DNA from: Bacteriovoracaceae bacterium UBA6153
Lineage (GTDB): Bacteria; Bdellovibrionota; Bacteriovoracia; Bacteriovoracales; Bacteriovoracaceae
Length of the DNA stretch: 64,000 nucleotides
NCBI GenBank assembly: GCA_002428265.1
Contig: DIUR01000030.1
Coordinates: 186,001-250,000, forward strand
Direction of reading: 5' to 3'
Shown here: in pieces, positions 1 to 8,553 of the stretch
Position numbering within the stretch: position 1 is the stretch's first letter
Layout: each line of letters starts with the position of its first letter
The notes under the pieces: model-generated
The model's database searches: none
Told to the model about the DNA's origin: nothing
What the model saw: only the letters and a program-made list of their open reading frames with translations
Program-made: the position numbers and the translations under genes

Positions 1-1
1 T

Positions 2-676
2 GCCGTTGATACTACTTATCCTCCAATGGAATTTGAATCAGTGGATGGCAAAATTATAGGTTTAGATATCGATCTTGCTCGCGAACTTGCAAAAGTCTTA
101 AAAGTTGAAGCAGAGTTTATTGTCATGCCATGGGATGGAATTTTAGCGGGACTTCAATCAAATCGTTACGACGTTATTATGTCTTCAATGAACATTACAA
201 AAGAGCGTCTCGCTCAGGTTGATTTTGTTCCTTATATTACGATGGGACAGGTTTTCGTTGTAAAAAAATCTGCAAAACCAGTTGTCACTGAAAAAGATCT
301 TACCGGAAGAGTGGTCGCCGTTCAGGTTGATACGACATCATTTACTGCTGTTGAAGACATTAAAAACTCTGGTGTAAAAATTAAAGATATTAAAACTTTC
401 CCAGGTGCTACTGAAACTTTCAGTGCACTAAAAGCTAATCAGGCAGACGTTATTGTCACGGATGAAGCTGTTGGGAAATATTATACAGGTCTTGATGCAA
501 AAACATTTATGGTTTCAGGAAATGCAATTAAGCCTGAGCCGATTGGAATTGCTGTAAAAAAATCAGACAAAAAACTTCACAAGGCCTTAGAAGAAGCAGT
601 TAAAACAATTAAGGCCAACGGAGTGTACGCAAAAATTTATACTCAGTGGCTGAAGACTGCTCCAGCGGCCAATTAG
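2..676 (+). CDS. Amino-acid ABC transporter substrate-binding protein, 5' end outside window
   Basis: Periplasmic solute-binding protein (SBP_bac_3 family) that would deliver a polar amino acid to the permease and ATPase encoded directly downstream. The frame is open from the window edge, and the first codons read AVDTTYPPMEF, the conserved start of the mature ligand-binding domain. The ATG at position 26 is therefore internal, and the signal peptide lies before the window. The family pattern continues with GLDIDLARELAK, the ligand-site stretch SSMNITKERLAQVDF and a C-terminal helix ending TQWLKTAP. The permease start follows after 4 nt, consistent with one operon. The substrate cannot be told from sequence; glutamine- or arginine-type ligands are usual for the family. 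Confidence 0.93.
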   Translation, partial: AVDTTYPPMEFESVDGKIIGLDIDLARELAKVLKVEAEFIVMPWDGILAGLQSNRYDVIMSSMNITKERLAQVDFVPYITMGQVFVVKKSAKPVVTEKDLTGRVVAVQVDTTSFTAVEDIKNSGVKIKDIKTFPGATETFSALKANQADVIVTDEAVGKYYTGLDAKTFMVSGNAIKPEPIGIAVKKSDKKLHKALEEAVKTIKANGVYAKIYTQWLKTAPAAN

Positions 677-680
677 TTAG

Positions 681-1373
681 ATGGAATCAGAGTTAGGCTT
701 TTGGGCATTTTCTAAAATCGTGGTTCTTCCCAGGCTTCTGGGAGGAATGTATATCACTCTTCAACTTACATTGATCAGTGGAGCATTGGGGTTGATGCTT
801 GGAATGGTGCTCGCCCTTTTTCGAATCTCGCGTTTTAGTATTTTAAAATGGTTCTCACTTTTATACATCACGCTTTTTCGTGGAACTCCTCTACTTTTAC
901 AAATTCTTTTTATCTACTTCGCTCTTCCTACAATTTTAGAGCGATACGAAATCAATATGGTTCTCGATTCTTTTTCAGCAGGAGTCCTGGCACTCACTCT
1001 TAACAGTGCGGCCTATCTGGCAGAAATTTTTCGTGCGGGAATCCTCTCAATTCCTAAAGGTCAGACAGAAGCGGCCAGGGCCTTGGGGCTCTCACGCCAT
1101 CAGACGATGTATAAAATTATTATTCCTCAGACCTATAGAAGAATTATTCCACCTGTCGTTAATGAGCTCTCTGCTTTAACGAAAGAGACTTCACTCGTCT
1201 CCGTTATTTCACTAAGTGAACTTCTTTACGTCACTCAAAGAATTGGCTCTAAATACCTGCGCGTGTGGGAAGTTTATATCTGGGCGGCCTTGGGATATTT
1301 AATAATCGTTATGGTTTTAAGCTTGATTGCTGCAAGAGTTGAAAAGCGCCTTGAGTTCAAAGGTGGTGTGTAA
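681..1373 (+). CDS. Amino-acid ABC transporter permease (HisM/GlnP type)
   Basis: Inner-membrane permease of a polar amino-acid importer, 230 residues, the usual length for the HisMQ/GlnP family. It has several hydrophobic segments, the N-terminal LLGGMYITLQLTLISG motif, an early FRGTPLLLQI stretch, and the EAA loop (EAARALGLSRHQTMYKIIIP, near residues 130-150) that docks onto the ATPase. It begins 4 nt after the binding-protein gene. Its stop overlaps the ATPase start by one nucleotide, which implies translational coupling. The family is clear; the substrate is not. Confidence 0.95.
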   Translation: MESELGFWAFSKIVVLPRLLGGMYITLQLTLISGALGLMLGMVLALFRISRFSILKWFSLLYITLFRGTPLLLQILFIYFALPTILERYEINMVLDSFSAGVLALTLNSAAYLAEIFRAGILSIPKGQTEAARALGLSRHQTMYKIIIPQTYRRIIPPVVNELSALTKETSLVSVISLSELLYVTQRIGSKYLRVWEVYIWAALGYLIIVMVLSLIAARVEKRLEFKGGV

Positions 1374-2116
1374 TGAAAAAAAATGAAGTGATTCTTAGTG
1401 TCTCACACCTCTCAAAACAGTTTGGCAGCAACCTCGTTTTAAAAGATATTTCTATAGAAGTGAATCAAGGTGAAGTTATTGTCATCATTGGCCCCTCTGG
1501 TTCAGGAAAATCGACACTGCTAAGATGCCTCAATTATCTTGAAGTTCCAACTAGTGGAGAAATTCATCTGCATGGAATGAATCTTCATCCAAAATCCAGT
1601 GAATCTGAAATAGATGCTTTCAGAAAAAATATTGGGATGGTTTTTCAAAGTTTTAATCTCTTTCCTCATTTGACTGTTTTAGAAAATATCACAATTGCTC
1701 CTATTCAAGTTTTAAAAATTTCTAAAGCTGAAGCAATTGCTCGCGCGACACTGCTTTTAAAAAATGTCGGACTCTCTGAAAAAATTAATGCCTATCCAAG
1801 AGATCTCTCAGGAGGCCAGCAACAAAGAGTGGCCATTGCCAGAGCTCTCGCCATGCAACCGGATGTTATGCTCTTTGATGAGGCAACCAGTGCTCTTGAT
1901 CCAGAGCTGGTTGGTGAAGTGTTAAAAGTTATGAAAGACCTCGCTCTTAGTGGAATGACCATGGTTATTGTGACTCACGAAATGGACTTTGCCCGAGACG
2001 TGAGTGACCGAGTAATTTTCATGGATAAAGGATTAATAGTTGAGCAAGGCACTCCTCAGGAGATATTCCAAACGCCACGAGAGCAGCGAACTATTGATTT
2101 TATTAAACGTACTTAG
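1373..2116 (+). CDS. Amino-acid ABC transporter ATP-binding protein (GlnQ/HisP type)
   Basis: Cytoplasmic ATPase powering the importer encoded by the two preceding genes, 247 residues, a normal family length. Visible motifs are Walker A GPSGSGKST (about residues 40-48), Q-loop VFQSFNLFPHLTVLENI, ABC signature LSGGQQQRVAIARALA, Walker B VMLFDEATSALDP and the switch histidine in VTHEMDFARDVSDR. The operon appears to end here; the next gene begins 82 nt downstream after a region with its own inverted repeat. Confidence 0.96.
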   Translation: MKKNEVILSVSHLSKQFGSNLVLKDISIEVNQGEVIVIIGPSGSGKSTLLRCLNYLEVPTSGEIHLHGMNLHPKSSESEIDAFRKNIGMVFQSFNLFPHLTVLENITIAPIQVLKISKAEAIARATLLLKNVGLSEKINAYPRDLSGGQQQRVAIARALAMQPDVMLFDEATSALDPELVGEVLKVMKDLALSGMTMVIVTHEMDFARDVSDRVIFMDKGLIVEQGTPQEIFQTPREQRTIDFIKRT

Positions 2117-2170
2117 CTTCTTTTTGCTCCCCTTTTGCCCTCTGGTAAAACACCTCTCAAAATTCTAAAT

Positions 2171-2205
2171 TTTTCATGCCCGGTGACGAAACGCTGGCAT
2201 GAAAA
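2171..2205 (+). promoter_or_regulatory. Inverted repeat containing the start codon of the 2199 gene
   Basis: TTTTCATGCC (2171-2180) and GGCATGAAAA (2196-2205) are perfect 10-bp complements around a 15-nt loop. The ATG at 2199-2201 lies inside the right arm, and no Shine-Dalgarno precedes it. In RNA the start codon would be paired. As DNA it could be an operator. There is no T-run after it, so a terminator for the ABC operon is less likely. Confidence 0.45.
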
Positions 2206-3392
2206 CAAAACATATTTTAGCTCTTATCGTGTGCTCAGTTATGTCGTCTGCTCCAGTCTATGCAATGGGTTCTAAAAAACCTAATGCTCCGACAATTCCT
2301 GCGCCGACTCCACCAACAACAACACCCACGCCTACTCCAAATCCTCTGGCAGCTAATATTCCGACGCTAGATTTTGGACCAGCTCTAACGAGTGGAGATT
2401 ATCTGGATGTTTCAGCACAGGCAGGGCCTATTGTTGATGATATTAAAAATGATGATGAGCTTGCAGGAAAATCGCGCGAGATGGTGAATGCGGACAATAT
2501 TGATAAATGTTTTTCAGATGACAACTCTCACGAGTATTTCGCTGATCAGATCAGCTACTATGCTAATGAGATGATGAATGATGTTCCGGCAAAAGTTGGA
2601 TTCATCGGAAGCTCATACGGAACAAGCTCTGATGATTCAAAGTACTTTCCTACTTCACTTATCAGGCATCCACTGTGTGAGTCGACAACTGCAAATCTAA
2701 AAGCGACGATGAAAAATATTCCAGGCCAGGCAACGATTGATAAACTTAATCATTTTGCAGATACAGTAAACTCACTTCGTCAGGAAGTTTTAAATGGCGA
2801 TATGTCTGCAAAAAAAGAATTATTAGGAACGTGGTCTAAATTCTTCTCATGTTTGTCTTATTCTGAATCTCTTGGAACTGCGGACTTAGCAAAATCTAAT
2901 CAGGTTGCCGCAAAAGTTGCTCCAGCAGGATACAGAAAACCCGCAGGCGTGAAGTTCTATGAAGATGCAGCTCAGCCTGCAGCTTCAAGACTAAACATTG
3001 GAATGTTTCAATTCACACCAGATGCTGGTGGAAACGTTCAGCCTTGTATCAGAGCATGGAATGAATTGCACAAAAGTAAGGCCTCTTGTCAGGTTAATCA
3101 GAAGGCCAGTCAAAGTGAATTAATTAAAATTTTTGGAAGCTCACTTCAAAGTTTTAATGCTTTTTGTGGTGTTCATAAACTGATTCAAACTTTTGCAATT
3201 CAAGTTAACTCAACTAAAACCAGTGCTACTCATCCGGCCAATCTGGTAAATGGAAAACTGAAGCCATCTGAGCAGCGTTGTGTGACTCCCTACTTTTATA
3301 GAGGGTGGGCATACAATCACTTCGGCCCTTTTCAGAACTCTACTGGAAGCAATATGAATGAGCTCATTACTTGCACTCTGAACAGTCGCTAG
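2199..3392 (+). CDS. Exported protein with lysozyme-like features
   Basis: A protein of 397 residues with a signal peptide (MKTKHILALIVCSVMSSAPVYA), then a Pro/Thr-rich linker (about residues 27-50) and a Cys-containing globular region. The C-terminal half contains WSKFFSCLSYSESLG followed 70 residues later by RLNIGMFQFTPDAGG. This recalls the catalytic Glu (ES.G) and the G..QF motif of lytic transglycosylases, so a peptidoglycan-cleaving role is possible but only inferred. No family is confidently recognised. Its last 26 bp overlap the 3' end of the convergent glycosyltransferase gene. The start codon lies in an inverted repeat. Confidence 0.6.
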   Translation: MKTKHILALIVCSVMSSAPVYAMGSKKPNAPTIPAPTPPTTTPTPTPNPLAANIPTLDFGPALTSGDYLDVSAQAGPIVDDIKNDDELAGKSREMVNADNIDKCFSDDNSHEYFADQISYYANEMMNDVPAKVGFIGSSYGTSSDDSKYFPTSLIRHPLCESTTANLKATMKNIPGQATIDKLNHFADTVNSLRQEVLNGDMSAKKELLGTWSKFFSCLSYSESLGTADLAKSNQVAAKVAPAGYRKPAGVKFYEDAAQPAASRLNIGMFQFTPDAGGNVQPCIRAWNELHKSKASCQVNQKASQSELIKIFGSSLQSFNAFCGVHKLIQTFAIQVNSTKTSATHPANLVNGKLKPSEQRCVTPYFYRGWAYNHFGPFQNSTGSNMNELITCTLNSR

Positions 3393-4467
3393 GATGATTT
3401 ACGACATCATGTTTATGAATGTCGTGATAAACCTTATCTAGGGTTCTCTTCATTTGCGCTTTGAATTTAATATCATGATAGTCCATGACATGTGAACGAA
3501 GTTTTTGAGACTCAAGAACGTTGTCACTGATGATATTATCAAGTGCATGCTTAAGATTATCTTTTTCAACTCCACTTACAAAACTCACGCCGACACCTGA
3601 GAGCCACTTTTTTAATGGACTTATAAGAACAACCGGTCTTCCCGTTGCAAGAGTTGCCAGTGCATAGGCCGGAAAATCTTCTTGATTAAAGCTGATTAAT
3701 GCTTTTGAAGCGGCCAGAATGGGAGCGTGTTCCCCACTACAGCGATCACCGAAAAAAGTATTTTCTGAAAAATTTGGTTTCAATTCTGATAAGTGAGAAT
3801 CAGGGCCAATGAACTGAAAAGAGTAGTTCCACTCTTTCATCCATTCTGTAATATTTTTTGCCTGAGCTGGAGTCACACCTTTTGCTTCAAATAAAAAGAA
3901 GTGATGCTTAAACATATCTTTTGGAAAAAGGGCATAATCAGAAACTCTAAATGGCGGTGGGACAATTTCTGTTTTAGTACGAAGACCACCAACTGCAGTA
4001 AGCAATTCTTCTCTAGAAGCTAAAACCAGGTCGGCACTATCGAGAGTTTTTTTAATCCAGCCTTTAATAAAAGGACTGAAGAGTTTTTGCATAAACGTCT
4101 TATTAATTTTTTGGTCTAGGTCTAAATCGTAGAGATAAGTGATGAGTTTTGTCGTTTCACACTTTTTAAATCCTTGCGAGAATCCTTTTGAAACATTGAT
4201 GATCAGATCATACTCGCAACTGACAAAAAGATTTTTTGCAAGTGAAGGCAACTTATTTGAATGAGTATAAAACTCCGCTTCAGTCGTGACCACATTACTT
4301 AAGTATGTCGACTTGATTGATCTTTGTTCGATGTGACCTAAGATCGCCCCTTTTTTGTGGGCAAAAGTATAAATGACAGCTTCCGGAAAAACTTCACATA
4401 GGTTTTCGATAATCTCAACGTAATGAGATCTATTAAGAAGATAATCACAGGTAATAGCTACTTTCAT
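3367..4467 (-). CDS. Glycosyltransferase, GT-B fold (GT4-like)
   Basis: Predicted cytoplasmic glycosyltransferase of 366 residues. The N-terminal half starts MKVAITCDYLL and continues to a KLITYLYDLDL stretch. A linker resembling GT4 enzymes (SADLVLASREELLTAVGG, then TEIVPPPF) precedes a C-terminal nucleotide-sugar domain with EHAPILAASKALISFNQEDFP, close to the E(x7)E region of the family. The start codon overlaps the stop of the epimerase gene (ATGA), so the two are coupled and likely act on the same surface polysaccharide. Acceptor and donor are unknown. The 3' end overlaps the convergent gene by 26 bp. Confidence 0.75.
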   Translation of the reverse strand: MKVAITCDYLLNRSHYVEIIENLCEVFPEAVIYTFAHKKGAILGHIEQRSIKSTYLSNVVTTEAEFYTHSNKLPSLAKNLFVSCEYDLIINVSKGFSQGFKKCETTKLITYLYDLDLDQKINKTFMQKLFSPFIKGWIKKTLDSADLVLASREELLTAVGGLRTKTEIVPPPFRVSDYALFPKDMFKHHFFLFEAKGVTPAQAKNITEWMKEWNYSFQFIGPDSHLSELKPNFSENTFFGDRCSGEHAPILAASKALISFNQEDFPAYALATLATGRPVVLISPLKKWLSGVGVSFVSGVEKDNLKHALDNIISDNVLESQKLRSHVMDYHDIKFKAQMKRTLDKVYHDIHKHDVVNHPSDCSECK

Positions 4468-5432
4468 AATGTTTTAAAATACTCCGCTGTCGCTCTAATT
4501 CCATCTTCAAACTTCACTCTAGGAGCGTAGTCAGATACGGCCTGAAGTTTACCGATATTTGGTCTTCTTCTTTTTGGATCATCTTTTGGAAGTGGAAGGT
4601 ATTTAATTTTTGATTTACTGCCAAGAATCTTAATAATCAACTCAGCAGTCTCAATCATTGTGTACTCGTCTGGGTTTCCACAGTTAAATGGAGTCACATC
4701 GTTACTCATTAAAACATTGTGAATAGCTGCTACAAGGTCTGTCGAATAACAAAATGATCTCGTTTGAGTTCCGTCCCCATATACTGTCAGGTCTTGTCCA
4801 CTCATCGCCTGAGTGATGAAGTTCGGGATCACTCTTCCATCGTTTGGACGCATACGCGGTCCATACGTATTAAAGATACGCACGATTCTCGTATCAACTT
4901 TATATTTGTGATGAAAGCTCATTGTCATGGCCTCAGCAAAACGCTTTGATTCGTCATAACATGAACGAGGTCCAATTGGATTAACGTGCCCTACATAGTC
5001 TTCTGTTTGCGGGTGAATTTCAGGGTCCCCATAAACTTCTGAAGTTGAAGCTTCAAGGAAACGTGAGCCTTTCTCGCGTGCTAATTCTAATAATTTTAAT
5101 GTTCCTTCAGAGTTCACTCTCATGATCTCAATCGGAATGATGGCAAAGTCAATGGGAGAGGCCGGACTTGCCATAGACATGATGTAATCGATTTTTTGAT
5201 TTTTGAAATCTGGAAGGGCTTCGTAAACATTGGTCTTATGAAATTCAAAGTTCTTATTTTTTGAAAGCAAATCAATGTTTGATTGTGAACCTGTGATGAA
5301 GTTATCAAGCCCGATAACTTTAGCTCCTAGGTTTAAATAATGTTCTGCCAGAGTTGATGGAACAAAACCTGCCGCTCCTGCGATTAAAACAGTTTTTCCT
5401 TCCATAGATTTGGGTAGAATAATTTTTGTCAT
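4464..5432 (-). CDS. NAD-dependent sugar-nucleotide epimerase/dehydratase (UDP-glucuronate decarboxylase-like)
   Basis: Extended short-chain dehydrogenase of 322 residues. The Rossmann NAD motif is GAAGFVPSTL (about residues 19-28), followed by IGLDNFITGS. The catalytic pair appears as YDESK (Tyr/Lys), and RIFNTYGPRMRPNDGRVIPN is typical of UDP-xylose synthase and dTDP-glucose dehydratase relatives. It most resembles UDP-glucuronate decarboxylase, but the precise sugar is uncertain. The gene sits between the EamA transporter (23 nt upstream) and the glycosyltransferase (4-nt overlap), suggesting a small surface-polysaccharide operon. Confidence 0.85.
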   Translation of the reverse strand: MTKIILPKSMEGKTVLIAGAAGFVPSTLAEHYLNLGAKVIGLDNFITGSQSNIDLLSKNKNFEFHKTNVYEALPDFKNQKIDYIMSMASPASPIDFAIIPIEIMRVNSEGTLKLLELAREKGSRFLEASTSEVYGDPEIHPQTEDYVGHVNPIGPRSCYDESKRFAEAMTMSFHHKYKVDTRIVRIFNTYGPRMRPNDGRVIPNFITQAMSGQDLTVYGDGTQTRSFCYSTDLVAAIHNVLMSNDVTPFNCGNPDEYTMIETAELIIKILGSKSKIKYLPLPKDDPKRRRPNIGKLQAVSDYAPRVKFEDGIRATAEYFKTL

Positions 5433-5455
5433 AATATAAAACTCCTCTCTCGTTC

Positions 5456-6361
5456 TTAATATTTTTTAAATTGAATAACGGCAGATGAAATAATCAATAG
5501 CCCTGCTCCGAAAATCTGCATTGGGACAAGCTTAGCGCCCAAAAAGACCCAATTGATCACAACTGCAGAAAATGGAAAAAATAATTCAGCAATAGCGCAT
5601 GCTCGAGCTGAAATTGTTTTTAATCCTTTATAGTAAAAATACATTCCGGCAAGTCCTGATAACAAAACCATCACAAGCACTTTACCATAAGTGATGGCAC
5701 TCCACTCAAATGTTAGTCCACCAAAACGGTAGTATAAGTAAAAAGTCATGAACGCTAAACCGAAAATAAAGCGACCACCCATGATTTGAATTTCATCAAA
5801 TCCCTGGTTAGAGAGTTTTTTTCCAAAAACTGTCGAAGCTCCCCAAACCCCTACTGCGATTAAAGCAAATGTATAACCCCAGATAGCGTTATTAGTTAGA
5901 AGCCCCATCGTAAAATCTAAATGTCCAAGGCCTGGAAGAATGTCCACAGAAGAAATAAGCAGTCCACCAATCAATGCGACAGCTGCCCACAGGATAAATT
6001 CTTTTTTTATTTTTTCACCAAGCAGTACGCGAGCAAGTGAGATCGCTACGATTGGTTGAAGTTTCTGCAATAAAATAACGAGTGAAGGATTAATCAGCAT
6101 GAAAGCTTTGGTGAAAGCAAGGCCTCCTATGGCCTGACCGCCGAAGCCGATCACCATAAAATAAAAAAGAGTCGACAGCTTAATGCCGCCAAATTTTTTT
6201 GCATCTTTTAAAAGTAAAGGAATAAAAATAACTGACAGGAAAAGGACTTCGATAAATACAATCTTTTCTGCCAGCACTCCAGCTCCAAGGAGCGGGTACC
6301 TAATCAGGGTATCAATTGCCCAGAGAACTCCGGCCAAAATGACGAAAACTATTCCTAACAT
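5456..6361 (-). CDS. EamA/DMT-family transporter
   Basis: Integral inner-membrane protein of 301 residues with about ten hydrophobic segments arranged as two repeats of five, as in drug/metabolite transporters. Clues are a first helix starting MLGIVFVILAGVLWAID, PSLVILLQKLQPIVAISLAR at the end of repeat 1, and ARACAIAELFFPFSAVVINW in repeat 2. It is probably the first gene of a minus-strand operon with the epimerase and glycosyltransferase, and could move a metabolite or a lipid-linked intermediate. It diverges from nadE across about 58 bp, so promoters for both must fit there. Confidence 0.85.
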   Translation of the reverse strand: MLGIVFVILAGVLWAIDTLIRYPLLGAGVLAEKIVFIEVLFLSVIFIPLLLKDAKKFGGIKLSTLFYFMVIGFGGQAIGGLAFTKAFMLINPSLVILLQKLQPIVAISLARVLLGEKIKKEFILWAAVALIGGLLISSVDILPGLGHLDFTMGLLTNNAIWGYTFALIAVGVWGASTVFGKKLSNQGFDEIQIMGGRFIFGLAFMTFYLYYRFGGLTFEWSAITYGKVLVMVLLSGLAGMYFYYKGLKTISARACAIAELFFPFSAVVINWVFLGAKLVPMQIFGAGLLIISSAVIQFKKY

Positions 6362-6419
6362 AAAATGGGTTTCCGAAGATCAAAAATCGTATTATTATCT
6401 AGTGAGTAAATTTAGATCA

Positions 6420-8171
6420 ATGTGGGCATTCATGCAATTAAATCTTCACCAAACACACCATGAAATCGCTGATTTTGAAGGCATTTTTAAGTACCTAACG
6501 ACGAGTTTTCAAAGCGGAAATGCTGAAGGTCTTCATCTTTTTCCGGAACTCTTCACGACAGGTTATCCTCTTCAAGATCTTCCGTTAAAGAAGACTTTTA
6601 TTGATGATTATCAGGCCTTTCTCGAGGACCTCTCTCATTGGTCAGAGCGCCAATTAAAGAGTAAAGCTCCACTGGCACTTCTCTTTGGCGGCCTTCGTTA
6701 TGAATTTGATACGCTGGGATGGCCCTCACATATTGAGAATGTCATGTATATGCTGGAGCCAGGTAAAAAACTGCGCTGTGTGTACACTAAACAACTCCTC
6801 CCTAATTACGATCTTTACGAAGAAAAAAAATATTTTACGCCAGGAAGTCAGACGCAAATTCTGGAGATTCAAGGCCGCCAGGTGGCCTTACTTATTTGCG
6901 AAGATATCTGGTTTTCTCATCTTCATGAGACAGACCCGGTCGAGCTTCTTCTTGAGACAGGTAAAAAATGTGACCTAGTTGTCACAATCAATGCCAGCCC
7001 ATGGCATTTAAATAAAGTTGAATGGCGTGTGAATCGCGTTTTAGAAATTTCTCAGCTTTTAAAAGCTCCAGTGGTTTACGTTAACCGCGTAGGTGCTGAA
7101 GATGAAATTCTCTTTGACGGACATAGTTTCGTAGTCGATGGAAATTCAGTTGTGGCCATGGGACAGGGATTTAAATCTCAAGTGCTGACTCTCCCACTTC
7201 CGAGCTACCATGCACCTGAAAAACTAAATGTGAGAAGTTATCACTCATCTAACAACACTTGGTCGGCGATTTTTTCAACCAGACTAAGCAGCGACACACT
7301 CAATCTTCTTCCTATGGGAGAAGCTGGATGCCAGGAAGTTCTGGATGGATTATTACTCGGAATCAAGGATTACGCTCAAAAAAATGGCCTGAAAAAATTC
7401 ACCATCGCTTTATCCGGAGGAATGGATTCAGCATTGGTTCTTACTATTTTAAAACTTCTTCAAAAAACCACTCCGATTGAAATCGAAGCTGTGTTTATGC
7501 CCGGCTTTTTTTCCAGCTCTATCAGTTTTGATCTCTCGTATGATTTATGTCGAAACTTAGGAATAAAACTGACGACTATGCCGATCAAGTTCATCCATTC
7601 GGCCATCAGGTCTGCTTACAAAGACAATTTCCAGGCGGAACTCATAGGTCTTGCCGATGAGAATATTCAAAGCAGACTTCGTGGGGCGCTTATTTACATG
7701 CGCTCAAATGACGTTAACTCAGCTGTATTGAACACTTCTAATAAGTCAGAACTATCAGTCGGTTATTCTACTATTTATGGGGATTCTGTCGGGGCACTCT
7801 CAGTTTTGGGAGACTTATACAAAGTTGAAGTCTTTGAGCTTGCACACTTTATCAATAAACATCACGGAAATTTGATTCCTTCAGATATTATCTCGAGACC
7901 TCCAAGTGCTGAACTTCGCGACAACCAAGAAGACAGCCAAAGCCTTCCTCCATACGAGCGCCTCGATCCAATTCTTGAAGCGCTACTGTCTTCAAGATTT
8001 AGTCCTCAGGACCTTATTAAAAGGGGCCATAACAAAGATGAAGTGCTAAAAGTTTATCAACTTCTGACAAAATCAGAGTACAAACGAAAACAATTCTGTC
8101 CTATAATAAAAGTGAAGCCAAAAAGCTTTGGTTTCGGCCACAGAGTTCCGATTAGTAAAAAGATTCTTTAA
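6420..8171 (+). CDS. nadE: Glutamine-hydrolysing NAD+ synthetase
   Basis: Converts deamido-NAD+ to NAD+ using ammonia from glutamine. The N-terminal nitrilase-type glutaminase domain has the Glu (PELFTTGYPL, near residue 41), Lys (TKQLLPNYDLY, near 122) and Cys (LICEDIW, near 158). The C-terminal synthetase domain has the ATP-pyrophosphatase loop SGGMDS (near 330), NTSNKSELSVGY and GDSVGALSVLGDLYK. I chose the ATG at 6420 (or 6432) because the preceding in-frame residues, starting at 6183, are antisense to the EamA gene and unlike the family. This gives about 583 residues. No strong Shine-Dalgarno is visible, so the exact start remains uncertain. Confidence 0.93.
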   Translation: MWAFMQLNLHQTHHEIADFEGIFKYLTTSFQSGNAEGLHLFPELFTTGYPLQDLPLKKTFIDDYQAFLEDLSHWSERQLKSKAPLALLFGGLRYEFDTLGWPSHIENVMYMLEPGKKLRCVYTKQLLPNYDLYEEKKYFTPGSQTQILEIQGRQVALLICEDIWFSHLHETDPVELLLETGKKCDLVVTINASPWHLNKVEWRVNRVLEISQLLKAPVVYVNRVGAEDEILFDGHSFVVDGNSVVAMGQGFKSQVLTLPLPSYHAPEKLNVRSYHSSNNTWSAIFSTRLSSDTLNLLPMGEAGCQEVLDGLLLGIKDYAQKNGLKKFTIALSGGMDSALVLTILKLLQKTTPIEIEAVFMPGFFSSSISFDLSYDLCRNLGIKLTTMPIKFIHSAIRSAYKDNFQAELIGLADENIQSRLRGALIYMRSNDVNSAVLNTSNKSELSVGYSTIYGDSVGALSVLGDLYKVEVFELAHFINKHHGNLIPSDIISRPPSAELRDNQEDSQSLPPYERLDPILEALLSSRFSPQDLIKRGHNKDEVLKVYQLLTKSEYKRKQFCPIIKVKPKSFGFGHRVPISKKIL

Positions 8172-8192
8172 CCCTTCAAACAGGAGTTCATT

Positions 8193-8528
8193 GTGAACAA
8201 AAAACAATTGCTAAAATCTTTCCAAGACTTGAAATCTGAAATTGAATCTCTAAGAAAAAAACACCTTGTTCAAGGTTTAGTGGATAAATTTCACGCTGAA
8301 AAAAAGCACCTTGAAAAAAGAATCGAAAAAACAGTTATTGAAGAAGTAAAGAAAGCTAAAAAATTCATGACTGAACAAAAGAAAGAACTTAATAAAATTC
8401 AGAAAAAAGTTGAAGCAGCGATGAATAAAAAATCTGCTGGAGCTAAAAAAGCTGTTAAGAAAGCGACAAAAAAAGTTACAAAGAAAGCTGTAGCTAAAAA
8501 AGCAACAAAGAAAGTTTCAAAGAAATAG
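8193..8528 (+). CDS. Lysine-rich histone-H1-like basic protein
   Basis: A small, very basic protein (111 residues, GTG start with AGGAG at 8182-8186). Residues 1-75 are charged and helical, probably a coiled coil. Residues 76-111 form a Lys/Ala/Thr/Val tail built from repeated AKKA, VKKATKK and AKKATKK units, like the C-terminal tail of histone H1 and of bacterial H1-like DNA-binding proteins. Binding to DNA or RNA and nucleoid compaction are inferred from composition only. It follows nadE by 21 nt and may be cotranscribed. No catalytic domain is present. Confidence 0.8.
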   Translation: MNKKQLLKSFQDLKSEIESLRKKHLVQGLVDKFHAEKKHLEKRIEKTVIEEVKKAKKFMTEQKKELNKIQKKVEAAMNKKSAGAKKAVKKATKKVTKKAVAKKATKKVSKK

Positions 8529-8553
8529 TTTTGATATTGAGCAAGTCTCTGTC

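Noticed and set aside
6183..6419. N-terminal extension of NAD+ synthetase
   Set aside because: The added residues are antisense to the EamA gene and unlike the glutaminase domain, so the start was placed at 6420.
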